A DNA stretch of 35,190 bases from the NCBI GenBank assembly GCA_052143655.1, contig JBKQSL010000327.1, positions 1-35,190 of the forward strand, given 5' to 3'. The translations under genes were made by a program, and so were the position numbers. Below are positions 24,883-33,300 of this stretch, piece after piece; the first letter of the stretch is position 1; every line of letters begins with the position of its first letter. Below the pieces are notes generated by a model. It was not told where the DNA came from. It was given only the letters and a program-made list of their open reading frames with translations, and searched no databases. The stretch is from CAVSUR01 sp052143655. GTDB taxonomy: Bacteria; Actinomycetota; Actinomycetes; Streptosporangiales; Streptosporangiaceae.

Positions 24883-25772
24883 TCCCGGTCCTGGCGCGGA
24901 CGATAGCCGGGCTGCGGGCGGTCCGGTGCGGCCTGCCGTCGCCGGTCGTGCTGGTGCCCACCATGGGCGCCCTGCACGACGGACACCGGGTGCTGCTGCG
25001 CCGGGCCCGGGAGCTTGCCGGGCCGGACGGCAGCGTGCTGGTCTCCATCTTCGTCAACCCGCTGCAGTTCGGCGCGGGCGAGGATTTCGGTCGGTACCCC
25101 CGGAACCTGGAGGCGGACATGTCCGTGTGCGCGCAGGAGGGCGCGACGGCGGCGTTCGCCCCGGCGCAGGCGCAGATGTACCCGGCGGAGCAGATCGTCA
25201 CGGTCAGCCCGGGCACGATGGGGCGGGTCCTGGAAGGTGCCAGCAGGCCGGGGTTCTTCGACGGGGTGCTCACGGTCGTGCTCAAGCTCTTCGAGCTGGC
25301 CAGCCCCGACATCGCGGTGTTCGGCCAGAAGGACGCGCAGCAGCTGGCCCTGATCCGCCGGATGACCGCGGACCTGAACCTGGACGTGGGCATCGCGGCG
25401 GCGCCGATCATCCGGGAGGCTGACGGGCTGGCCGCCTCCAGCCGGAATGCCTACCTGTCGGCCCGCGAGAGGTCGGTGGCGCTGGCCCTGCCGCAGGCGC
25501 TGCAGGCGGGTGCCTCCGCCGCGGCGGGCGGCCCGGCGGCGGTGCGCGCTGCCGCGGCGGCCGTGCTGGACGCGGCGGCGGCCGGCGATCCGCCGCTGCG
25601 CCTGGATTACCTCGTGCTCGCCGACCCGGCTACCTTCACTGAGGTCGGCGAGGACTATGCCGGCGGTGCGCTGCTGCTGACCGCTGCCCGGGTCGGGACG
25701 ACCCGGCTCATCGACAACGCTGAGGTCACCATCGGCGCAGGCCGCGGGGAGAGTCATGCTGCTGGCGATTGA
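24879..25772 (+). CDS. panC: Pantothenate synthetase
   Basis: A 297-residue enzyme ligating pantoate and beta-alanine with ATP. Standard elements are PTMGALHDGH (H33, H36), SIFVNPLQF (N60, Q63), KDAQQLALI (K151, D152, Q155) and the SSRNAYLS loop (188-194). Two deviations stand out. The GxxRPGHF motif reads GASRPGFF, with Phe 126 where His is usual. The FGEKDYQQL motif reads FGQKDAQQL (Gln 150 and Ala 153). Both may be tolerated, but they touch the ATP/pantoyl-adenylate pocket. The start overlaps the DUF2520 stop codon, and the end overlaps coaX by 17 nt. No panD follows, though in M. tuberculosis panD sits between panC and coaX. Confidence 0.92.
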   Translation: MIPVLARTIAGLRAVRCGLPSPVVLVPTMGALHDGHRVLLRRARELAGPDGSVLVSIFVNPLQFGAGEDFGRYPRNLEADMSVCAQEGATAAFAPAQAQMYPAEQIVTVSPGTMGRVLEGASRPGFFDGVLTVVLKLFELASPDIAVFGQKDAQQLALIRRMTADLNLDVGIAAAPIIREADGLAASSRNAYLSARERSVALALPQALQAGASAAAGGPAAVRAAAAAVLDAAAAGDPPLRLDYLVLADPATFTEVGEDYAGGALLLTAARVGTTRLIDNAEVTIGAGRGESHAAGD

Positions 25773-26547
25773 CGTCGGTAACACCAACACGGTCCTCGGC
25801 ATCTTCGACGGCGAGGAGGTCGTCGAGCACTGGCGCATTGCCACCGACCCGGTTCGCACGGCGGACGAGCTGGCGGTGATCATGCGCGGGCTGCTCGCGG
25901 GCAGCCCGCTGCACGCCGACCCCGGCATCACCGGGATCGCGCTGTGCTCCACCGTGCCGTCCGTGCTGCACGAGATGCGGGAGATGTTCCGGCGGCACTA
26001 TGGCGACGTCCCTGCGATCATCGTGGAGCCGGGCATCAAGACCGGCGTGCCGGTGCGGTACGACAATCCGAAGGAGGTCGGCAGCGACCGGATCACCAAC
26101 GCTGCCGCGGCCGTGCACTTGTACGGCGGCCCGGCCATCGTGGTCGACTTCGGGACCTCCACCAACTTCGACGCGGTCAGCGACCGCGGCGAGTTCGTCG
26201 GCGGCGCGCTCGCGCCGGGCATCGAGATCTCCGTCGACGCGCTGTCCCGCCGTGCCGCCCAGCTGCTGAAGGTAGAGCTGACAAGGCCGTCCCGGGTGAT
26301 CGGCAAGAGCACAGTCGAGGCGCTCCAGTCGGGAATTATCTTCGGCTTCGCCGGCCAGGTCGAGGGACTCGCGGCGAGGATCGCCGCCGAGCTTGCCCCC
26401 GCCGACCCCGAGTCGGTGACCGTCATCGCGACCGGCGGCCTCGCGCCGCTGATCATCGACGAGGTGAGCATCATCGACGCGTACGAGCCCTGGCTGACGC
26501 TGATCGGCCTGCGCCTGATCTACGAGCGCAACGTGTCCCGGGCCTGA
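25756..26547 (+). CDS. coaX: Type III pantothenate kinase
   Basis: A 263-residue ASKHA-fold kinase. The N-terminal phosphate-binding DVGNTNTVLG, the GSDRITNAAAAVHLYGG block with catalytic Asp, VVDFGTSTNFDAV, and GGALAPGIEISVDAL are all canonical. It phosphorylates pantothenate, the first step to CoA, needs a monovalent cation and is not feedback-inhibited by CoA. It begins inside the end of panC with GGGGAGAG just upstream, so the pathway enzymes are co-expressed. lysS follows 58 bp later. Confidence 0.96.
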   Translation: MLLAIDVGNTNTVLGIFDGEEVVEHWRIATDPVRTADELAVIMRGLLAGSPLHADPGITGIALCSTVPSVLHEMREMFRRHYGDVPAIIVEPGIKTGVPVRYDNPKEVGSDRITNAAAAVHLYGGPAIVVDFGTSTNFDAVSDRGEFVGGALAPGIEISVDALSRRAAQLLKVELTRPSRVIGKSTVEALQSGIIFGFAGQVEGLAARIAAELAPADPESVTVIATGGLAPLIIDEVSIIDAYEPWLTLIGLRLIYERNVSRA

Positions 26548-26605
26548 CCGGGATCTGCCGAAACCGGCGTGCTGCGCCGCCCGCCCGGCCGGTAACCTCG
26601 GGCAG

Positions 26606-28111
26606 GTGACACAAGACCCCGGGCAGGCAGCCGAGGACAGCGCGGTTCCCGAGCAGATGCAGGTGCGGCTGGCGAAGGCCGCGCGGCTGCGGGAGGCGGG
26701 CGTCGATCCTTATCCCGTCGGCTTCCCGCGCACTGACACGATCGCCGCCATCCGGGAGCGGTATCCGGACCTGCCCGCCGACGCGCAGACCGGGGAACGG
26801 GCCGCGGTGGCCGGCCGGGTCATGTTCGCCCGCAATACCGGCAAGCTCTGCTTCGCCACCTTCAAGGACGGCACCGGCGAGATCCAGGTGATGATCTCGC
26901 TGGACCGGGTGGGCGAGCAGGCCCTGGCCGCCTGGAAGCGAGATGTCGACCTCTGGGATCACGTCGGCGTCGAGGGAGAGATCATCTGCTCCCGGCGCGG
27001 CGAGCTGTCCGTGCTCGCTGACTCGTTCGTGATCACCGCGAAGGCGCTGCGGCCGCCGCCGGAGAAGCACAAGGGACTGGCCGACCCGCAGTCCCGGGTG
27101 CGGCAGCGATACGTCGACCTCATCATCAACCCGCAGGCGCGGCAGATGGCGCAGCTGCGCGCGGCCGTCACCCGGGCGATCCGGGAGGAGCTGCACGCCC
27201 GCGGCTACCTGGAGGCAGAGACCCCGGTGCTCCAGACGCTGCACGGCGGGGCGAACGCGCGCCCGTTCATCACCCACATGAACGCCTACGACATGGAGCT
27301 GTACCTGCGCATCGCGCTGGAGCTCTACCTCAAGCGGCTGGTCGTGGGCGGCATCGAGCGGGTCTACGAGATCGGCCGGATCTTCCGCAACGAGGGCGCC
27401 GACGCGACCCACAATCCCGAGTTCACGATGCTTGAGGCCTACGAGGCCTACGGCGACTACGCCACGATGGCGGCGCTCACCCAGGAGCTGATCCAGGCCT
27501 CGGCGCGCGCCGGGCTCGGCGGGACCATCGTCCGCAGGCCGGACGGCAGCGAGCTCGACATCGGCGGCGACTGGCCCCGGCGCACGGTCTACGGCGCGGT
27601 GTCCGACGCGCTCGGCGAGCCGGTCACCCCCGACACCGAGCTGGATACGCTGCGCAAGCTGGCCGCGGCGGCCGCGATCGAACTGCAGCCCGGGTGGAAT
27701 GCCGGGCAGGTCGTGCTGGAGCTCTACGAGCACCTGGTGGAGGCGCGGACCGTCAAGCCGACCTTCTACCTGGACTTCCCGGTCGAGGTCGCGCCGCTAA
27801 CCCGCCAGCATCGCGGCGATCCGCGGCTGGCGGAGAAGTGGGACCTGGTCGCGTTCGGCGCGGAGATCGGCACCGCCTACTCCGAGCTCGTCGATCCGGT
27901 CGAGCAGCGCAGGCGGCTGACGGCTCAGTCACTGCTGGCCGCTGGCGGTGACCCGGATGCGATGCAGCTGGACGAGGACTTCCTGCGGGCACTGGAGTTC
28001 GGCATGCCGCCCAGCGGCGGCGTCGGGATGGGCATCGACCGCCTGCTCATCATGCTGACCGGCGCGACCATCCGGGAGACCGTGCTGTTCCCGCTGGTCA
28101 AGCCGGTCTGA
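26606..28111 (+). CDS. lysS: Class II lysyl-tRNA synthetase
   Basis: A 501-residue class II LysRS. The N-terminal OB-fold anticodon-binding domain (about 65-155) contains VAGRVMFARNTGKLCF. Motif 1 is near ARGYLEAETPVLQ. Motif 2 is VYEIGRIFRNEGADATHNPEF. Motif 3 is GVGMGIDRLLIMLTG near the C-terminus. It charges tRNA-Lys. It may also supply lysyl-tRNA to the MprF-like enzyme encoded upstream on the same strand. The GTG start at 26606 has only a modest GGGCAG upstream. It is followed by a hairpin shared with the convergent NlpC/P60 gene. Confidence 0.97.
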   Translation: MTQDPGQAAEDSAVPEQMQVRLAKAARLREAGVDPYPVGFPRTDTIAAIRERYPDLPADAQTGERAAVAGRVMFARNTGKLCFATFKDGTGEIQVMISLDRVGEQALAAWKRDVDLWDHVGVEGEIICSRRGELSVLADSFVITAKALRPPPEKHKGLADPQSRVRQRYVDLIINPQARQMAQLRAAVTRAIREELHARGYLEAETPVLQTLHGGANARPFITHMNAYDMELYLRIALELYLKRLVVGGIERVYEIGRIFRNEGADATHNPEFTMLEAYEAYGDYATMAALTQELIQASARAGLGGTIVRRPDGSELDIGGDWPRRTVYGAVSDALGEPVTPDTELDTLRKLAAAAAIELQPGWNAGQVVLELYEHLVEARTVKPTFYLDFPVEVAPLTRQHRGDPRLAEKWDLVAFGAEIGTAYSELVDPVEQRRRLTAQSLLAAGGDPDAMQLDEDFLRALEFGMPPSGGVGMGIDRLLIMLTGATIRETVLFPLVKPV

Positions 28112-28124
28112 CCCGGGCGGCCCC

Positions 28125-28144
28125 CGGTCGGCGTGGGCCGACTG
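28125..28144. terminator. Bidirectional hairpin between lysS and the NlpC/P60 gene
   Basis: Stem CGGTCGGC (28125-28132) with GCCGACTG (28137-28144), loop GTGG; eight pairs including one G-T. It lies in the 53-bp gap between convergent stop codons, so it can serve both. Confidence 0.5.
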
Positions 28145-28164
28145 ATCTCGGGCTGGCCGCTGCC

Positions 28165-29235
28165 TCAGGCCACGATGCGGACCGCGCCGTCGAATGCGCT
28201 CCAGTAGACCGGCTGGATCTGCACCGGCTGGCCGTAGGTCGGCGCATCCACCATCAGGCCGTGCCCGACGTACATGCCGACGTGGTCGAGGTTGAAGAAG
28301 AAGAGAAGGTCACCAGGCTCGATCTGGCTGCGGGGGATGTGCTCGCCCTCGTTCCACTGGTCCCCGGTGTAGTGCTCCAGGCTGATGCCGACCTGGGCGT
28401 AGGACCACATCACCAGGCCGGAGCAGTCGAAGTCGCTCGGCCCGGCGCCGCCCCACACATACGGGTCACCGAGCCGGGTGAGGGCGTACCGGAGCGCCTG
28501 GGCGCCGATGGAATCGCCAGCCACGTTGATGTTGGGGTACCTGTGCGTGCGCTGGTAGATCTGCAGTGCCTCGGTGAAGGCGGCGCTGTTCAGCACGTCT
28601 TCCCTGGACTGGATCGCGGCGACCTTGGACTTCATCGCCGCGGCCAGCTTCGTCGCGCGCTGCTGCTGCTGCCGGGCGGTCAGCTCCGCCCGGCGCGCGG
28701 CCTGCTCGGCTGCCTGCACCGCAGTGACCTGGTCGCCGTTCTCCTGCTGCAGCTGCGTCATGATGGAAGCGCGGTTCAGCAGCGTCTGCGGGGCACTGCT
28801 CTGCAGCAGCTGCAGAGCCGGGCTCAGCCCGCCGGTCATGTACCCGGCAGCGGCGATCCGGCCGATCGCGGCCCGGCTCGCGGAGAGCAGCCGCTCATCC
28901 CGCTGGGCCAGCTGGCGGGCGATCCGGACCTCGCTGCGCGCCTGGCCGAGCTCGATCTTCAGGCCGTCGTACTGCTGGCCAAGGCTGTCGATCTCGTTCG
29001 ACAGCTTGTTGGCCCGGGCCAGGGTTCGCGCCAGCGTCGGGGACACCGGAGCCGACGACGCGCTGCCCGCAGCGGCGGGCAGCGCCATGGTGGCCACGCT
29101 GAAAGCGCCGATGAGCACGGCCCCGCGAGCTAGCCGCCGGCGGCCCCGGCCGCGCCGGAGGCGGCCGTCCGGAACCAGATGCCGGATGCCTGCGCGCTGA
29201 GCCCGCACGAGCCTGCCGACAGGCAAGCGTTCCAC
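28165..29235 (-). CDS. NlpC/P60 peptidoglycan endopeptidase
   Basis: A 356-residue secreted cell-wall hydrolase. An Arg-rich N-terminus precedes a hydrophobic signal (about 38-57). A long coiled-coil-like region (about 65-215) with Gln/Ala/Arg-rich helices follows, then an NlpC/P60 domain. Catalytic Cys 271 is in DFDCSGLVMWSYAQVG and His 318 in NLDHVGMYVGHG. The usual third polar residue region reads MVDAPTYGQ, with Asp where many members have His. It would cut stem-peptide bonds in peptidoglycan. A c-di-AMP riboswitch lies just upstream, as known for Streptomyces rpf and nlpC genes. The GTG start has GGAGAGGAGA seven bases upstream. Confidence 0.93.
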   Translation of the reverse strand: MERLPVGRLVRAQRAGIRHLVPDGRLRRGRGRRRLARGAVLIGAFSVATMALPAAAGSASSAPVSPTLARTLARANKLSNEIDSLGQQYDGLKIELGQARSEVRIARQLAQRDERLLSASRAAIGRIAAAGYMTGGLSPALQLLQSSAPQTLLNRASIMTQLQQENGDQVTAVQAAEQAARRAELTARQQQQRATKLAAAMKSKVAAIQSREDVLNSAAFTEALQIYQRTHRYPNINVAGDSIGAQALRYALTRLGDPYVWGGAGPSDFDCSGLVMWSYAQVGISLEHYTGDQWNEGEHIPRSQIEPGDLLFFFNLDHVGMYVGHGLMVDAPTYGQPVQIQPVYWSAFDGAVRIVA

Positions 29236-29251
29236 CCGAGGTCTCCTCTCC

Positions 29252-29385
29252 TTCGCCGCCTACCGGGTTAGCTGACGGGTTCGGGCCGGAGGAGCCCTAC
29301 GGCGGACCGGGCCGTGCATCCGGGCCGCCGATTCACCCCGGGGATCATTGGGTCCCCGGCTCCCTGGCGCCATAGCGCGCAGGAA
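29252..29385 (-). ncRNA. c-di-AMP riboswitch (ydaO/yuaA type)
   Basis: On the minus strand, ending ~17 bases before the NlpC/P60 start, the leader carries the hallmark blocks of the ydaO aptamer. In transcript order they are GAGCCGGGGACCCA (29350-29363), GGGGTGAATC (29330-29339), GTAGGGCTCCTCCGGCCCGA (29281-29300), ACCCGTCAGCTAACC (29266-29280) and GGTAGGCGGCGAAGG (29251-29265). This is the standard actinobacterial layout upstream of cell-wall hydrolase genes. Binding of c-di-AMP is known to switch such genes off. The exact 5' boundary was estimated. Confidence 0.88.
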
Positions 29386-29821
29386 CTCGGCGGGTCGTGC
29401 CGTCCGCCGCGCCGTTATTAGCGTGACGGGGGGTATCAGCGATGGACATTAATGCACCGTGACCCCGGTCGCCGGGGGAATGGAAAAGATTTGCCGGGCG
29501 GCCCTTACCGGCCAGGTAAAACGGCCGCGCCGCCTGTGCCGCCATCGGTCAGGCGGCCGCGGCGGCGCGGTCTTCCGGCTCGGTCACCGCCGGAGTCTGC
29601 GCAGGTCAGCGGCCAATACGGCAGTCGGCGCGGGGACGCGTGATCTATGCGTGATCTGCGGTGATATGCTGACGGACCGCGCCGTGAAAGCAATATGCGC
29701 ATGCCTGGTGACTCTATGCCGGCAGGCGAATTGCCATAGGTGAGCGGCGTTTGGGATGCTATCGGGATCACGCCGGCTGATCAGCCGGGATCCCGGCGCT
29801 GACCCCGGAGGCGGCCAGGAG
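29386..29821. other. Divergent intergenic region upstream of the riboswitch and the acetyltransferase gene
   Basis: About 430 bp with no convincing gene; open frames here have no homologous look or ribosome site. The part at 29400-29470 has an A+T-richer patch (TAATAA on the minus strand at about 29415-29420) that may be the -10 of the riboswitch transcript. Three GTGAT repeats at 29640, 29651 and 29661 are spaced 11 and 10 bp. The part near 29680-29760 is again lower in GC and may hold the acetyltransferase promoter. Confidence 0.5.
29773..29796. promoter_or_regulatory. Two overlapping palindromes before the acetyltransferase gene
   Basis: CCGGCTGATCAGCCGG (29773-29788) is a perfect 16-bp palindrome and overlaps CCGGGATCCCGG (29785-29796), a perfect 12-bp one. 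They lie 25-50 bp before the ATG, a suitable place for an operator or leader hairpin. Confidence 0.4.
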
Positions 29822-30328
29822 ATGGACTATGCGGTGCGCCGTGCGCGGACCCCGGACGTGCGCGCGATCCGCCGCCTGATCGATGCCAACGTGCCATCCG
29901 GGCGCCTGCTCGACAAGCCGGCGGTGGCGCTCTACGAGGACATCCAGGAATTCTGGGTCTGCAGCGCCGAGCCAGGCGGCGAGGTGATCGGCTGCGGGGC
30001 GCTGCACGTGATGTGGGAGGACCTGGCTGAGCTGCGGACGATCGCAGTCGACGGCGGCCGGCAGGGCAAGGGCGTCGGGCAGCAGATCGTCGCGGCCCTG
30101 CTCGCCGCAGCTCGCGACGTCGGCGTGCAGCGGGTGTTCGTGCTGACGTTCGCGGTGGACTTCTTCGCGCAGCACGGCTTCGAGCAGATCAGCCACGAGG
30201 CCGCAGCCAGCCCGGACGTCTACGCAGAGCTGCTGCGCAGTTATGACGAGGGCGTCGCGGAGTTCCTGGACCTCGACCGGGTAAAGCCCAACACGCTGGG
30301 CAACGCCCGCATGCTGCTGCGGCTCTAG
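29822..30328 (+). CDS. argA: ArgA-like amino-acid N-acetyltransferase (GNAT)
   Basis: A 168-residue GNAT protein. The acetyl-CoA loop RQGKGVG occupies 80-86, following the block VIGCGALHVMWEDLAELRTIAV (56-77). The C-terminus EFLDLDRVKPNTLGNARMLL is distinctive and matches M. tuberculosis Rv2747 closely (from memory). That protein is a stand-alone L-glutamate N-acetyltransferase of arginine synthesis. No other arginine gene is near. The ATG at 29822 is preceded by GGAGG (29807-29811). The gene is convergent with the helicase fusion, and the two stop codons lie in one hairpin. Confidence 0.88.
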   Translation: MDYAVRRARTPDVRAIRRLIDANVPSGRLLDKPAVALYEDIQEFWVCSAEPGGEVIGCGALHVMWEDLAELRTIAVDGGRQGKGVGQQIVAALLAAARDVGVQRVFVLTFAVDFFAQHGFEQISHEAAASPDVYAELLRSYDEGVAEFLDLDRVKPNTLGNARMLLRL

Positions 30329-30341
30329 CCCGCCGGGCTAG
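30325..30341. terminator. Hairpin containing both convergent stop codons
   Basis: CTAGCCC (30325-30331), loop GCC, GGGCTAG (30335-30341). The arms carry the TAG stop of the acetyltransferase gene and the TAG stop of the helicase gene on the other strand. It is probably a minimal bidirectional terminator. Confidence 0.5.
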
Positions 30342-33300
30342 ATAAGCCTCAGCTGCCGCTCGGTCGGCCGCCGCCGGGCCGGCGCGGACGCGTCGAGCAG
30401 GCTGGTCTCGATCGACTCCAGGAACGGCGACGGGCCGGCCTCCCGGGTTACCCCGTACCGGGCGCGCCGGGCCGCGCAGGTCAGCAGCAGCCGCGTCCGC
30501 GCGCGGGTCATGCCGACGAACAGCAGCCGCCGCTCCTCGTCGCGCTGGTCCCCGGTCAGCGGCGGCGAGCCGGGGATGCGCAGCGGGAGCAGGCCCCGCT
30601 CGCATCCGGCCAGGAACACCACCTCGTACTCCAGGCCCTTGGCGGCGTGCAGCGTCAGCAGCGTGACCGCGTCGGCCCGCGGATCGAGGGCGTCCGCCTC
30701 GGCCCCGATCGAGATCTCGGTGCAGAACCGGTCAAGGTCATCGCCGCAGCGCCGGGCCAGCGGCGCGAGCACCTGCCCGGCGGTGCGGACGTCGGCGGCC
30801 GCGAGCGCGGCTTCGCCCTGGCCCGGGTAGCGGCTGCGCTCGGCCAGCCGCTGCACGGCTGCCTGGAGCCGGACAGCGACGGCGCTGCCCGGGGCCGCCG
30901 CCGGCCCGGCCGCCGTATCGGCGAGCCGCATCTCGTGCAGGATCTCCGGCACGCAGGTCCGGCGGCTCAGCAGGTCATGCGTGCTCTTCTGGAACGGCAG
31001 CCCGGCCCGGGCCAGTGCCTGGCCGAGCGGCGCGGCTTGCGCGTCGGTCCGGTAGAGCACGGCGATGTCAGCCAGGCTGAGCCCGTCGTGGCCGTCCGGC
31101 CCGGCCCGGCCGCTGTCCAGCGAGTGAAACGACAGCCCGCCCAGCAGGCGGTCTACAGCACGGGCGATCCAGGCGGCCTCGGCGTGCTCATCGGCCGCCT
31201 GATGGAAGCTGAGTGCCGGGCCCGGGCCGGCCGCAGACCGCAGCGTCCGGCCGGGCACCAGGGTGCCGGGCCGCACGGCCTGCAGTGCCGCCGTGACGAT
31301 CTGCTCGCTGGACCGGTAACTGCAGCTCAGCCGCTGCGTGCTGGCTCCGGGATAGTCACGGCCGAACCGCAGGAAGAAGCGCACGTCCCCGCCGCGGAAC
31401 CGGTAGATCGCCTGATCCGGGTCCCCGATCACGGTCAGCTCGCGGCCGTCGCCGGCCAGCAGCTTCAGCAGCTGGTACTGTGCCGCGTCGATGTCCTGGT
31501 ACTCATCCACGCTGATGTGCTGCCAGCGGTCCCGCAGCGCCCGGGCCACTGCGGGCTCGCGCTCCAGCAGGGCTGCGGACAGCCCGACCAGGCCGTCGAA
31601 GTCGACCAGGCCCCTGGCCGCCAGGGCCGCTGCGAGAAGCTGGCTTGAGTCGGCATCGACGGCGGCCGCAGCCAGCAGCTCCCGGCCAGCCCGCGCGGAT
31701 CCGGCCAGCTCGGCGGCGACTGCGAGCTGGGCCGGTTCGTCGGCGATGCCGAAGCCAGCCGGCAGGCCTGCCTCGCAGGAGTACTCGCGCAAGATCATCA
31801 GGCCCAGGCCGTGGAAGGTCGTCACGGTGACGCCGGCGGTCGCCCCTGGCAGCAGCGCGGCCAGCCGGTCGCGCAGCTCGCCGGCTGCGCGCCGGGTGAA
31901 GGTCAGCGCCAGGCAGCGCCGCGCGGCGACGCCGCGCTCGGTGACCAGCCAGGCAATCCGGTGCGCCAGCGTTCGGGTCTTGCCGGTGCCCGGCCCGGCA
32001 ATGATCATCAGCGGGCTGCCCTCCCCGGCGGCCGCCCGCTGACCGGCGTCGAGGCCGTCGAGCAGCGAGCGCCCGGCCGCGGCCGCGCCAGCCGGGCCTC
32101 GCGTGCCCGCGCCCGGAGTGCCGACCGGGTCCCCATCCGGTCCCGGGTCGCCGGCTTCGCCCCTGGCCGGCTCGCTGGCGCTGGTGGCCTGCCCGGCCGC
32201 GGCCGCCGTCTGGCTGCCCGGCGGCCTCCCGGCTGCGGTCGGCTCGCCTGCGGGCGGATCCCCCGGTACCCGCGGGGGCGGAACCGCCAGGTCGGGTGCC
32301 CGGTCCGGCACGCCGAGGTCGAACAGTGCAGCGGCCCGGTCCAGCTCGCCGGGCGCGAAGAGGCAGACGCTGCCGTACTCCCCGTCGAAGCCGGCCTCCC
32401 GCCGCACCTCACCGCGCCGCAGCCTGGTGATCGCCTCGCCCAGCAGCTCGCCGCCCGCGCGGCTGATGTCGGCGACCGGGCGGCGAGTCAGGATGTCAAG
32501 CTCCGGGCCGAGCGCGGCCACCAGCCTGCTCACCTGAGCGGTGACCTTCTTGCTGCGGGGACCGGTGCCCGCCAGCTCGGCTACCACCTGAGGCAACTGC
32601 ACCAGATTGGTGAATCCAGGCGCGCCCGGCGGCCGGTAGCCCGATGGCCGGTCCGCCAGCTCGGCTACCCTGTGAAGTACCCCGATCGTGAGTGGCTTTC
32701 CGCACTCCGGGCAGGTTCCGGAGTGCGCTGCGCTCTGCTCGGGGGCAAAGCGTATGCTGCATTTCCGGTGCCCGTCCAGGTGGTACTTGCCTTCCTCGGG
32801 ATAGAACTCCAGGGTTCCGGCCAGGCCGTCGCCGGTGCGCAGCGCCCGCGCCATAGCAAAGTAATCAAGATCTGTGCTGAAGGTCGTCGCCTCCCGGCCG
32901 AGCATGGGCGGCGAATGGGCGTCAGAGTTGCTCACCAGGCGATAGCGGTCCAGCGATGAGCACATCCAGTTCATCGCAGGATCCGAGGAGAGCCCAGTCT
33001 CGATCGCGAAAATCTGGCCGGCGAGATCACGGTAACAGTCTGCTACCGTATCGAAACCGGATTTAGATCCCAGTACGGCGAACCACGGCGTCCAGGCGTG
33101 GGCCGGGATGAGATAGCAGCCGTCGCCGGCGCCGAGCGTGATCTCCAGCAGATGCCGTGAGTCGAGGCCGAGAATAGGACGGCCGTCGGACGCGAGATTG
33201 CCGATCTTAGCCAGCGCCTCGGTGATGCGGTGCGCCGCCTCGAAGTCCGGGGCATATAGCAGATGGTGAACTTTCCTCGTCTGCCCGTCCGCCCGGTAGA

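Noticed and set aside
29452..29743. Short open frames upstream of the ArgA-like gene
   Set aside because: Composition is erratic, there is no ribosome site, and the region better fits regulatory DNA.
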